Part shown: positions 33,399 through 41,832 of the stretch, in pieces
Layout: the number at the start of each line of letters is the position of its first letter
How positions within the stretch are numbered: the stretch's first letter is position 1
Assembly: GCA_022824495.1 (NCBI GenBank)
Contig: JAJDZU010000012.1
Span: 248,001-312,000, forward strand
Origin: Chloroflexota bacterium
GTDB taxonomy: Bacteria > Chloroflexota > UBA11872
DNA: 64,000 nt
Reading direction: 5' to 3'
The notes under the pieces: generated by a model
What the model was told of the DNA's origin: nothing
The model's database searches: none
The model's input: only the letters and a program-made list of their open reading frames with translations
Position numbers and translations under genes: made by a program

Positions 33399-34367
33399 AT
33401 GCAGGCGATTCGCGTCAACCAGCCGGGCGGACCCGAAGCCCTTTCCTACGAGACCATTGACGATCCGACGCCGGCCGCCGACGAGGCGGTCATCCGAGTC
33501 GAGGCCATAGGCGTCAACTACATCGACACCTACCAGCGCAGCGGCCTGTATCCACTCGATCCGCCGTTCACCCTGGGCATGGAAGGCGCCGGCGTGGTCG
33601 AGGCCGTCGGAGCCGACGTGGGCGGCTTTGCGGTTGGCGACCGGGTCGCTCACGCGATGCAGTTGGGCTCCTACGCCGAGTTACAGGCGGTGCCGGTCGC
33701 CCAGCTCGTCAAGCTGCCGGACGCCATCGACACCCGTCAGGCCGCGGCCGCCATGCTGCAGGGCATGACCGCGCACTACCTGGCCCACAGCACGTACCCG
33801 CTTGCCGCCGGTCACACCGCCGTGGTGCATGCCGGCGCCGGCGGCGTGGGGCGCCTGCTGAGCCAGATGGCCAAGCGCGCCGGCGCCCGCGTCATCGCAA
33901 CTGCCGGAACTGCTGCGAAGGCCGAAATTGCAGCCGCGGCGGGAGCAGACGAAGTCATCATTTACACCGAGGCCGACTTCCTGGAGGAAGTCCGCCGCCT
34001 GACCGACGGCGCCGGTGTCGAGGTTGTCTACGACGGCGTCGGCGCGGCCACCTACGAGCGCAGCTTCGACTGCCTCAAGCCGCGCGGCCTGCTCGCCCTC
34101 TACGGGGCGTCGAGTGGTCCCGTGCCGGAACTGAACCCACAGATCCTCAACGCCAAGGGCTCGCTGTTCCTCACCCGTCCCAGCCTGGGGCACTACACGC
34201 TAACCCGCGACGAATTGGAGTGGCGGGCCGGCGACGTGCTCTCCTGGGTCGCGGCCGGCGACCTGACCCTGATGATCGACCGCGATGTCTCACTGGCAAA
34301 CGCCGCCGACGCTCACGTCGCCCTCCAGGGGCGTGAAACGAGCGGCAAGGTGCTCCTGATTCCCTGA
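33399..34367 (+). CDS. Quinone oxidoreductase (zeta-crystallin type)
   Basis: NADPH-dependent reductase of quinones or other enones, 322 aa. Zinc-free MDR: starts MQAIRVNQPGGPEALSYE, has GVNYIDTYQRSGLYP, the nucleotide-binding VVHAGAGGVGRLLSQMAKR and the family end ETSGKVLLIP. It lacks the zinc cysteines of the two alcohol dehydrogenases in this window. Its TGA overlaps the proposed CTG start of the HD hydrolase gene. Members reduce toxic quinones; qor is the likely analogue but I leave the symbol open. Confidence 0.85.
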   Translation: MQAIRVNQPGGPEALSYETIDDPTPAADEAVIRVEAIGVNYIDTYQRSGLYPLDPPFTLGMEGAGVVEAVGADVGGFAVGDRVAHAMQLGSYAELQAVPVAQLVKLPDAIDTRQAAAAMLQGMTAHYLAHSTYPLAAGHTAVVHAGAGGVGRLLSQMAKRAGARVIATAGTAAKAEIAAAAGADEVIIYTEADFLEEVRRLTDGAGVEVVYDGVGAATYERSFDCLKPRGLLALYGASSGPVPELNPQILNAKGSLFLTRPSLGHYTLTRDELEWRAGDVLSWVAAGDLTLMIDRDVSLANAADAHVALQGRETSGKVLLIP

Positions 34368-34972
34368 GCGCCGATCCGCCGGGTCTTGACGCCGACCTGC
34401 AACGCCGAGTCGAGTTCCTGCTGGAACTCGACTCGGCCAAGGGTGTCCTACGCCGTAACCTGATCACGGCGGAGGAACGTCGCGAGAACGACGCCGAGCA
34501 CGGTTGGCACGTGACCATGTTCGCGCTGGTGCTGGCCGACTACGCACCACCGGGCACCGACATCGCACGGGTCATCGCCATGCTGCTGGTGCATGACATT
34601 GTGGAGATTGACGCCGGCGACGCCTTCGTCTACGACGAGGAAGCGAAAGCCCTGCAACCCGCGCGCGAACGCGCCGCCGCCGACCGCATCTACGGCCTGC
34701 TGCCGCCCGGCCAGGGCCGGAGCCTCCGCGCGCTCTGGGAAGAATTCGAAGCCCGTCAGACTCCCGAGGCCCGATTCGCTGCCGCCCTCGACCGTCTCCA
34801 GCCCCTCCTCCTCAACTTTCACACTCAGGGCCAGGCCTGGCGCCAGCACGGCGTCACCAGCGCCCAGGTCCTCCAGGTCAACGCCCACATTGCTCACGGT
34901 TCCGAGACCCTCTGGGCCTTCGCCCGCAATCTGATCAACGAAGCTGTACGACTGGGCTATCTGAACCCCTAG
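34364..34972 (+). CDS. HD domain phosphohydrolase (YfbR/HDDC2-like), CTG start
   Basis: Predicted 5'-deoxynucleotidase-type HD hydrolase, 202 aa. Metal ligands are visible in ENDAEHGWHVTM (first His), LLVHDIVEIDAGD (His-Asp) and a later Asp in the RFAAALDRLQP helix. The first His lies before the only downstream GTG (34511), so that start would destroy the active site. Upstream in frame there is no ATG, GTG or TTG before a stop; the only candidate is CTG at 34364, which overlaps the quinone reductase stop (CTGA). Translation from a rare CTG by coupling is therefore likely. Family call firm, start inferred. Confidence 0.75.
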   Translation: MSADPPGLDADLQRRVEFLLELDSAKGVLRRNLITAEERRENDAEHGWHVTMFALVLADYAPPGTDIARVIAMLLVHDIVEIDAGDAFVYDEEAKALQPARERAAADRIYGLLPPGQGRSLRALWEEFEARQTPEARFAAALDRLQPLLLNFHTQGQAWRQHGVTSAQVLQVNAHIAHGSETLWAFARNLINEAVRLGYLNP

Positions 34973-35078
34973 TCGCCGCAGACCCAATCGTGCTCAAGTG
35001 CGTGGCGTTTGGCGTCCAGGCCGCCAGCCCGCAACGCAGCCCGGAGTCGAGGTCTGTGAACGCTTGGAATCTGACGTC

Positions 35079-36050
35079 CTACGCGTCCAACCCAAACAGC
35101 CGCGCGGCGTTCCCCCCATAGATCTTCGCCCGCTCCTCATCGCTCACCGGCAGGCTGTCAACGATCGGGCTGATCACGTCCGGCTCTACCCACGGATGGT
35201 CGCTGGCGAACATCAACTGGTCCGGCCCCACCATCTCCAGGCCGTAGTGCACCGCCGCGGGCCACGGGGAGACCGTGTCGAACCAGATCTGGCGCAAGTA
35301 TTCGCTCGGCGGCCTGGTCAGGTTCTCGGCACCCCGCTTCAGCACCATCGTCTGGTGGTCTAGCCGTCCGATCAGGTATGGCAGCGCACCCCCGACGTGC
35401 GGGCAGACAATCGTCAGCTCCGGATGGCGATCCATTAGACCGCTCACGATGATGCGAGCCAGCGCGATCGTCGTGTCGAACATCAGACCCAGCGCGCCGG
35501 TGAGGTTGCGGCCTTCCACCTGGTCGATCGTGACCGGGCAGGCGGGATGCAGGTAGAGCGGGATGCCCAGCTCTTCGGCCCGTCCGAAGAGCCACTCGAA
35601 TTCCGGCTCGTCCGGGTGCCGCCCATCCAGGTTGGCGTAGAGCAGTACGCCCCGCATGTCCAGGTCGTGCACGGCCCGATCTAGCTCCTCGCGAGCTTCG
35701 GCCTCGTGGTACAGCGGCAGTACACACAGCCCAGCAAACCGACCCGGATACGCCCGCGTCTGTTCGGCGATGTAATCGTTGAACAGGCGAGCCACCATTG
35801 GTCCGTCATCGCCGAATCGCTCAGGCCCGGGATCGTTCGGCGACAGCACCGTCAGATCAATTCCCGCCGCATCCATCGTCCGCACCTTGGCGTCCATGTC
35901 GGAGTGCCCCGGCATGGCCGTCCGCCGCCACTTGCCGGTATCGATGAAGAGCGTGTCGCCGTCCCGAAAGGCCAGCGGCTCCTCGTCGCGGGTTTGCAGG
36001 TAATCCAGGAAGGGCTTCGGCCAGATGTGGCTTTGAGTGTCGATTCGCAT
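35079..36050 (-). CDS. Amidohydrolase family 2 protein (ACMSD-like)
   Basis: TIM-barrel metal hydrolase or decarboxylase, 323 aa from ATG 36050. It starts MRIDTQSHIWPKPF (the family DxHxH is changed to DTQSH, keeping Asp and one His), with LHPACPVT, VCPHVGGALPYL and FASDHPWVEPD, which supply His and Asp ligands. Related enzymes decarboxylate aromatic acids such as aminocarboxymuconate semialdehyde. It is divergent from the cyclase gene, 139 bases apart. A second, more distant amidohydrolase lies at 53063. Confidence 0.8.
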   Translation of the reverse strand: MRIDTQSHIWPKPFLDYLQTRDEEPLAFRDGDTLFIDTGKWRRTAMPGHSDMDAKVRTMDAAGIDLTVLSPNDPGPERFGDDGPMVARLFNDYIAEQTRAYPGRFAGLCVLPLYHEAEAREELDRAVHDLDMRGVLLYANLDGRHPDEPEFEWLFGRAEELGIPLYLHPACPVTIDQVEGRNLTGALGLMFDTTIALARIIVSGLMDRHPELTIVCPHVGGALPYLIGRLDHQTMVLKRGAENLTRPPSEYLRQIWFDTVSPWPAAVHYGLEMVGPDQLMFASDHPWVEPDVISPIVDSLPVSDEERAKIYGGNAARLFGLDA

Positions 36051-36189
36051 TCGGACCTGTGCGTTCGTCCGCGGCCGTCGCACGACCGCGGGAGGCGCCA
36101 ACCGAAGCGCCAACTCCGGTCAACTCATCAAGCGTCGACGATTATGCGGGTTTGCCTGCCTCGGCACAGAGCGGCAGGATTCGGCAGCC

Positions 36190-37008
36190 ATGTCTGCCCG
36201 AGGCTCCGCCATGGATCCGACCGTGCTTGACTCCGTAGTGAATCGACAGGTCTACGACCTTGGCACTCCTTACAACATGGGCATGCCGGTCCATCCGTCG
36301 CATCCGCCGTACGTATTCACCTTGCAGCGGCGCCACGGCGACGCCATGCGCCCGGGCGGACTTGGTTCCGCCAACGAGCTGATTGTCATGTGCGGCCACA
36401 CCGGCACGCACCTTGACGCGCTCGCCCACTTCGCGCGCGACGGAATCATGTGTGGCGGTCTCGAAGCGGCCAAGGTCCAAAGCGGTGGCCGCGGCATGAC
36501 CGAGCACGGCATTGAGCGCGTGCCGCCCATCGTGCGGCGCGGCGTCCTGCTGGACGTAGCTGGCGCCGAGGGCGTGGACATCCTGCCCAACGACTTCGCC
36601 ATCACCACCGATGTCGCTCAGGCTGTCGCCCGCAAGCAAGGTGTAGTTATCCGAAAGGACGACGCCCTCCTCGTTCGCACCGGCCTCATGCGACGCTGGA
36701 ACGATCCGTCCTTCCTCGATCTTGAGAACGGCCAGCCGGGAATCACCGCCGATTGCGCCGAGTGGCTGGCCGAGACCGGCGTTTACCTCGGCGGCGCGGA
36801 CACCATGACCTTCGAGTTCATCCCCGCTGGTGACGACCGCCTCCCGGTTCACGGCATATTTCTTGTCGATAACGGCATTCACATCCTCGAAAACGCTGAC
36901 CTTGAGTCTCTCGCCGCCGCCGGCGTCTACGAATTCCTCTTCGTCATGTCGCCGCTCAAGATCGTCGGTGCTACCGCCTCGCCCGTGCGCCCCATCGCGA
37001 TCGCCTAG
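36190..37008 (+). CDS. Cyclase/kynurenine formamidase-like metal hydrolase
   Basis: Hydrolase of the cyclase superfamily (PF04199 type), 272 aa. The hallmark GHTGTHLDALAHFARDG holds the metal-binding His and Asp residues; VYDLGTPYNMGMPVHPSHPP and YLGGADTMTFEFIP are also typical. Start ATG 36190; a second ATG at 36211 is possible. It opens an apparent two-gene unit with the dehydrogenase at 37044, 35 bases downstream. Substrates of the family range from formylkynurenine to isatin and other cyclic amides or esters. Confidence 0.85.
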   Translation: MSARGSAMDPTVLDSVVNRQVYDLGTPYNMGMPVHPSHPPYVFTLQRRHGDAMRPGGLGSANELIVMCGHTGTHLDALAHFARDGIMCGGLEAAKVQSGGRGMTEHGIERVPPIVRRGVLLDVAGAEGVDILPNDFAITTDVAQAVARKQGVVIRKDDALLVRTGLMRRWNDPSFLDLENGQPGITADCAEWLAETGVYLGGADTMTFEFIPAGDDRLPVHGIFLVDNGIHILENADLESLAAAGVYEFLFVMSPLKIVGATASPVRPIAIA

Positions 37009-37043
37009 GTCTGGCCAGTGACTGACCAGCCTCGGAGCCGCCG

Positions 37044-38060
37044 ATGAAAGCCGCCTACCTCGAATCAGCCCTTCAGGTTCGCACCCGCGATGTCCCGCTG
37101 CCCGAGCCCGGCCCCGGCGAAGTCCTCATCCGCATCCGCTCCGTCGGCGTCTGCGCCTCGGACATTCACTACTACGAGCACGGCCGTATCGGCCGCTACG
37201 TCGTCCGCGAGCCCCTCATCCTCGGCCACGAGCCTTCAGGTGAAGTCGTCGCCCTCGGACCCCGCGTGACCTCGCTCGCCGAAGGTGACCGAGTCTCCAT
37301 CGAGCCCGGCGTGCCCTGCCGTGTCTGCGCGCACTGCCGGTCAGGCCACTACAACCTCTGTGACGACGTTGTCTTCATGGCCACGCCCCCGGTCCACGGC
37401 GCGTTCGTCGAATACGTCGCCCACCCCGCCGACTTCGCCTACCGCATCCCCGACCACGTCTCCTACGACGAGGCGGCCCTCATCGAGCCGCTCTCCGTAG
37501 GACTTTTCGCTGCTCGCCGCGGAATGGCCCGCCTTGGCGACCGCGCCGCTATCCTGGGTGCCGGTCCCATCGGCCTCATGACCCTCTTGGCCCTCCAGAG
37601 CCACGGCATTCACGACGTCACTCTGGTCGACGTCGAGCCATTCCGCCTCCAGAAGGCTCTCGAGCTTGGCGCAGCCGAGGCCATCGACGCCCGCGCCGAA
37701 GACGTCGGACAAACCCGTTCCACCGAATTCGATTTGGTCTTTGAGACCGCCGGCAACTCCACCACTCTCACTCAGACCACTCGCATCGCACGCCGTGGCG
37801 GGCGGGTCGTGCTGGTGGGTATGACGGACGCCGACTTGACTCCTATCGACACCAACGAACTGGTAGACAAGGCGCTCGACGTTGCCGGCGTCTTCCGCTA
37901 TGCCAACACCTGGCCCGTCGCCGTCGACCTGCTCTCGCGAGGCGCGGTCGACATCAAGCCGCTCATCACCGCGCACTACCCGCTGGAAGCTGCCGGCGAG
38001 GCGCTTGAAAATGCTCGAACCCGGAAGGACACCAATATCAAGGTCATGGTCACGCCCTAG
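37044..38060 (+). CDS. Sorbitol/xylitol dehydrogenase-like zinc dehydrogenase
   Basis: NAD-dependent polyol dehydrogenase of the zinc MDR family, 338 aa. GVCASDIHYYEHGRIG has the catalytic Cys, GHEPSGEV the zinc His-Glu, CRVCAHCRSGHYNLC the structural-zinc cysteines, and AAILGAGPIGLMTLLA the Rossmann turn followed by VTLVDVEPFR, where the acidic residue suggests NAD over NADP. Motifs YEHGRIG and CDDVVFMATPPVHGAF are close to sorbitol and xylitol dehydrogenases. It follows the cyclase gene closely on the same strand. Confidence 0.85.
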   Translation: MKAAYLESALQVRTRDVPLPEPGPGEVLIRIRSVGVCASDIHYYEHGRIGRYVVREPLILGHEPSGEVVALGPRVTSLAEGDRVSIEPGVPCRVCAHCRSGHYNLCDDVVFMATPPVHGAFVEYVAHPADFAYRIPDHVSYDEAALIEPLSVGLFAARRGMARLGDRAAILGAGPIGLMTLLALQSHGIHDVTLVDVEPFRLQKALELGAAEAIDARAEDVGQTRSTEFDLVFETAGNSTTLTQTTRIARRGGRVVLVGMTDADLTPIDTNELVDKALDVAGVFRYANTWPVAVDLLSRGAVDIKPLITAHYPLEAAGEALENARTRKDTNIKVMVTP

Positions 38061-38131
38061 CGTTGTTGTCGGTTCCACCGATTCGGTACTACTGTGACTC
38101 CGCAGGCGAGTTGTGACTCAGGATTCCGACC

Positions 38132-38635
38132 ATGCCCCGCGCCGAAGGCTCAACCACGTTCACATCCGGCGACCCCGCGCCGGACTTCGACGTTCCCGTG
38201 GCGGGAACGGACGAACGCGCCACGCTGCGGGACTACGCCGGTGGTTGGCTGTGCCTCGTTTTCGTGAGGCATACCTGGTGACTCAGTTGCCAGGGATTCC
38301 TGGCGCGGCTCGAGGTCGAGCTGGATGAGTGGACACGAAGAGGCGCGTCCCTCGCTTGCATATTTCCGCAGAATCTCGACGCCGTGTCCGCCTTCGCCAG
38401 GCGCGAGGAAATACCGTTTCCCGTATTGGCCGACCCGGACCGGCAAATGACCCGCGACTATGGCGTGTACGTGCGGATCAACTTCGAGTCGTGGAACATG
38501 GCGCGGCCATCACTGATCCTCATCGATCCCGCAGGCGTGGTGCGCAAACTGTGGGTCGGGAGTCATCAGCGTGACTGGCCGGTGACCGCGGACTTCTGGG
38601 CGGTCATTGACGGTCACAACGGAAGCGGCGACTAG
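38132..38635 (+). CDS. Candidate selenoprotein: peroxiredoxin-like (redoxin) protein with in-frame TGA
   Basis: Thioredoxin-fold peroxidase-like protein, 167 aa if the TGA at 38279-38281 (codon 50) is read as selenocysteine. The N-terminal part (GDPAPDFDVPVAGTDERATL, then WLCLVFVRHTW) and the C-terminal part (LSCQGFLARLEVEL, IPFPVLADPDRQMTRDYGVY, MARPSLILIDPAGVV) form one AhpC/TSA-like domain in the same frame. The TGA falls exactly where such proteins have the first redox Cys, giving U-L-S-C. A 6-bp hairpin with a G-first tetraloop lies 7 bases after the TGA. The frame is otherwise open for all 168 codons. The alternative is a simple nonsense mutation. Confidence 0.7.
38289..38304 (+). promoter_or_regulatory. 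Possible bacterial SECIS hairpin
   Basis: Perfect stem GCCAGG / CCTGGC with loop GATT, plus an extra U-G pair, beginning 7 bases after the in-frame TGA. The loop starts with G, as bacterial SECIS apical loops usually do, and the loop is 16 bases from the T of the TGA, at the short end of known spacing. Confidence 0.45.
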
Positions 38636-38695
38636 CGATCGCCTAGGATCAAAGCGTGACGTCTGGAACGACCGAGCGTCGCGCGCAGCGGCAGG

Positions 38696-38926
38696 GTGGA
38701 CCGCGTGCACCGGAGGACAACCATCACCGCACGCGAGACCAGCGCCGATTCGACAACTGAGATCGTAGGGCTCGGCTACCGCATGAGCCGCCTCGAAGGC
38801 GCTTACGAAAACCTGGCAACCAAGGCTGATCTCAAGGACCTCGAGTTGCGTCTCACCCTGCGCATGCTCAGCATTGTCGGAGTTGCCACTGGCCTCATCA
38901 TCGCTGATGATCGGCTTTGGGCCTGA
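38696..38926 (+). CDS. Small coiled-coil/membrane protein
   Basis: 76 aa from GTG 38696. After a variable N-terminus it reads YRMSRLEGAYENLATKADLK, DLELRLTLRM, then a hydrophobic helix (LSIVGVATGLIIA). It has the same layout as the protein at 22206-22469 and as many short bacterial coiled-coil proteins of unknown role. The last residues (DDRLWA) suggest that the membrane helix is at the very end. Start uncertain; an ATG inside (MSRLEGAY) is also possible. Confidence 0.45.
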   Translation: MDRVHRRTTITARETSADSTTEIVGLGYRMSRLEGAYENLATKADLKDLELRLTLRMLSIVGVATGLIIADDRLWA

Positions 38927-39017
38927 CGCAATGCCCACCGCCCGACTTGCGCTGCCGCGTAGTCAATAGCCCTGGAGGTCGGGCAAAGTCCGGACCAGGA
39001 TTCTCGCCGTCAATCCA

Positions 39018-39578
39018 ATGAGCGTGTGGAACGCCGAGACAGCCGAGTGGTACGCCCACAAGTATGGCGAGCACGCCACCAATCGGCTGGCCGTGAAGGA
39101 GCTGAAACTCAAGCCGGGCTCGGTCGTCGTGGACGTTGGTTGCGGCACTGGATCGGCCCTTCGGCATGCTGCGGCCGGGGTTCGGAACGGCACGTTTATC
39201 GGAGTCGATCCGGTTCCGCGCATGCTCGAGATCGCCCGCGAGCGAACCGATTCCCATCCGCACGGTGCTCAGATTGAGTTTCGTAGCGGCTGTGCGGAGG
39301 CTCTGCCTGTCGCGGATGGTGTAGCCGATGTGGTGTTCGCCTTTGACTCGTTCGACCACTGGCAAGACACGACCACAGGACTGACCGAGATCCGACGGAT
39401 TCTTCGACTCGGGGGACGGCTGGCAGTCGTGAAAGACGGCGCGGTCCCAGGTGGGTCGAGAGCGCGCCAGGCGTTCAGCGATGCGCTGGCGCTCGCAGGC
39501 TTCACAGTGTGCAGTTCGCAGGAAATCGCCGGAGATGGCGTGTCCTTCACGATGTGGGTTTGCACGGTCGCCGACTGA
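39018..39578 (+). CDS. Class I SAM-dependent methyltransferase
   Basis: Small-molecule methyltransferase of 186 aa. SAM motif I is VVVDVGCGTGSALRHA, followed by FIGVDPVPRMLEIARE (acidic motif II), GCAEALPVADGVADVVFAFD (motif III) and EIRRILRLGGRLAVV (motif IV-V), as in the methyltransferase type 11 group. ATG at 39018. The substrate-binding C-terminal part is short. It stands alone between a coiled-coil gene and a convergent iron-sulfur protein gene. Confidence 0.77.
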   Translation: MSVWNAETAEWYAHKYGEHATNRLAVKELKLKPGSVVVDVGCGTGSALRHAAAGVRNGTFIGVDPVPRMLEIARERTDSHPHGAQIEFRSGCAEALPVADGVADVVFAFDSFDHWQDTTTGLTEIRRILRLGGRLAVVKDGAVPGGSRARQAFSDALALAGFTVCSSQEIAGDGVSFTMWVCTVAD

Positions 39579-39633
39579 GCCTCGGCCAAGAGCGCGTTCG
39601 TAAGCGCGCCGCCTGGAAGTCGGTGGTCATGTC

Positions 39634-41790
39634 CTAGGGGATCGCCGCCCTCAGCAGTTCGGCCAAATGCACTGGCCGACCCGCCTCAGCCACTGCCGGC
39701 CCTTCCTTCAAGTGCATCAGGCACCCGGGGTTATCCGCGCAAACGGCTTCAGCGCCCGTTTCGGCGAATGCCTGTAGCTTGCGGGTTCGCATTCGTTGGG
39801 CGACTTCCGGGTGATCGAAGGAGAATGAGCCGCCGAAGCCGCAGCATTCGCCTGACGGTGGGGCCTCGACGACGGTGTAACCGGCGTCGGTCAGCAGCTC
39901 GCGAGTCTCGGGGCCCAGCCCCATGCTGTGCTTTGATTGGCAGGCGTCGTGGATGGTCACAACGCCGCTCGTCCGACCGAGCATCTCGTCGGGAAGACCG
40001 CGCTCCGCCACGAAGCTGGTGAAGTCCCGCACCTTGGCTGATGCTGACCGTGCGCGTTCGGCCCAGGCCGGATCGTTGTCGGTCAGTCGTGCGTAGTCGT
40101 GCAGCATCGCGCCGATGCAGCTGGTTGAGGTGCTGACTACGGCGTCCACCTCGAGCAGCTCGATGGCTTCCACGGTCTGCCGCATCATTCGCGTCGCCTG
40201 GTCCCTGTGGCCCGCGTTGATGGCCGGTAGGCCGCAACAGGATGGGAACTGAACGGGTTCAACGGCTATCCCGAGCGTTTCCAGGACCGCCACCGCCGCT
40301 TCTCCGGTTTCCGGCGACAGCCAGTCGGTCAGGCAGCCTGGAAAGTAGGCCACCCGGGTGGCCGCCTCGGGGTCCGGTTTCGCCAGATCACCAATCCGGT
40401 CACGGAACGGACTCGCCTGTACCCGCGGCAGCGGCCGGCGTTTTAGCGGCGATCCCGGCAGCCGCTGTCCCAAGGCTTGCAACCACGGGACTTTCGAGGC
40501 CAGCCGTGCCCCGCGTTCCAGCAGCCGTTCGTCAGCCAGGGCGCCAAGCGCGCGCTGCTTCAAGCCGCTGCTGGAGTGACCCTCGGCAACCGCGCGTTCG
40601 CGCACGTCCAGGATCAGGTCGGGAATTGGGATGCCCGCCGGGCACACGCTGGCGCATGCGCCGCAGCCGGCGCAGAGCGACTGTGGCCCGGCGATGTGCT
40701 CCAGGCCGTGGTGGTATGGGGTTACGAGCAGGCCGATTGGGCCCGTGTAGATGTGGCCCATCGCGTGGCCGCCGACCTGCTGGTAGACCGGGCACACGTT
40801 CGAGCAGGCGCCGCAGCGGACGCACTGCAAGGCCGAGCGCATTCGCGGGTTGGTACGAATGGCCTCCCGCCCGTTGTCGAGCAGGATGATGTGTACGTGG
40901 CGCGGCCCGTGAACCCCCATCGAAAGCGACAGCTCGATGTCCGCGCTGCGGCTCGGGCCGGAGATGAAGGACACGTAGGTTGAAATCGGCTGGCCGGTGG
41001 CGCTGCGCGGCAGGCTTTCCAGCATCGTCGTCGCGTCGGCCAGCGAGGGCACCAGCTTGTCGATGCCGGCGATCACGATGTGCAGCGGCGGCAGTGCGCT
41101 GGCCAGGCGCGCGTTGCCCTCGTTGCTCACCAGCATCACGGTCCCTGTCGCGGCCACCAGCGCGTTCGCACCGGTAATCCCGGCGCCGGCGTTGATGAAG
41201 CGGCTGCGCAGGTGGCGGGCCGCCGCTCCCACCAGCACGTCCGGATCCGGCGGCAGGTCTTCGCCGGTGGCTTTGCTGATCAGTTCGGCCGCGCGTTCGC
41301 GGGTGATGTGCAGGGCGGGGGCGATGATGTGGGAGGGGCGTTCTCCGGCTACTTGAACCAGGAACTCGCCGAGGTCGGTCTCGACGACCTCGATGCCGTC
41401 GTCTTCCAGCGCCGTGTTGAGTTGAATCTCCTCGGTGGCCATCGACTTGCTCTTGACCACCATCCGGACTTCGTGGTCGTGCAGCACCTGGAGCGCCGTC
41501 GCAACGGCGCCCGCCGCGTCCGTGGGGCCGTGGACCACGGTTCCGACCGCTTCCGCGGCGGCCGTGAACTCCTTCACCAGCTCCGGCATCCGGTCGAGGG
41601 CGGCTTGACGGCGTCCGCCAAGGTCGGCCTGGCTGCCTTCGAAGTCGCGGGCGCGGAAGGCCGCGTCGCGGCGCTCGCTCAACTGCGGCAGCGAGCGTCC
41701 CAGCGCCACCGGCAGCGACTCCGACTCCAGCGCTTCGCGCAGCCGCTCCTTGAACGGCGGAATCGTGTGTCCGGCGGCTCCTGACGCCAT
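39634..41790 (-). CDS. LutB-LutA-like fusion iron-sulfur oxidoreductase
   Basis: 718-aa fusion of two lactate-oxidation complex components. The N-terminal half is LutB-like: an LUD domain (VVKSKSMATEEIQLNTALED, GITGANALVAATGTVMLVSN) and two [4Fe-4S] clusters in CVRCGACSNVCP and CAGCGACASVCPAGIP. The C-terminal half is LutA-like, with two CCG domains (FPSCCGLPAINAGH, SGECCGFGGSFSF). In Bacillus these are separate proteins oxidising L-lactate to pyruvate. No LutC gene is nearby. The fusion is all in one frame from ATG 41790. Confidence 0.85.
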   Translation of the reverse strand: MASGAAGHTIPPFKERLREALESESLPVALGRSLPQLSERRDAAFRARDFEGSQADLGGRRQAALDRMPELVKEFTAAAEAVGTVVHGPTDAAGAVATALQVLHDHEVRMVVKSKSMATEEIQLNTALEDDGIEVVETDLGEFLVQVAGERPSHIIAPALHITRERAAELISKATGEDLPPDPDVLVGAAARHLRSRFINAGAGITGANALVAATGTVMLVSNEGNARLASALPPLHIVIAGIDKLVPSLADATTMLESLPRSATGQPISTYVSFISGPSRSADIELSLSMGVHGPRHVHIILLDNGREAIRTNPRMRSALQCVRCGACSNVCPVYQQVGGHAMGHIYTGPIGLLVTPYHHGLEHIAGPQSLCAGCGACASVCPAGIPIPDLILDVRERAVAEGHSSSGLKQRALGALADERLLERGARLASKVPWLQALGQRLPGSPLKRRPLPRVQASPFRDRIGDLAKPDPEAATRVAYFPGCLTDWLSPETGEAAVAVLETLGIAVEPVQFPSCCGLPAINAGHRDQATRMMRQTVEAIELLEVDAVVSTSTSCIGAMLHDYARLTDNDPAWAERARSASAKVRDFTSFVAERGLPDEMLGRTSGVVTIHDACQSKHSMGLGPETRELLTDAGYTVVEAPPSGECCGFGGSFSFDHPEVAQRMRTRKLQAFAETGAEAVCADNPGCLMHLKEGPAVAEAGRPVHLAELLRAAIP

Positions 41791-41832
41791 CAGGGGCTCA
41801 TCGCTTGCGGTAACGCGAGCGAATGCACGCGT

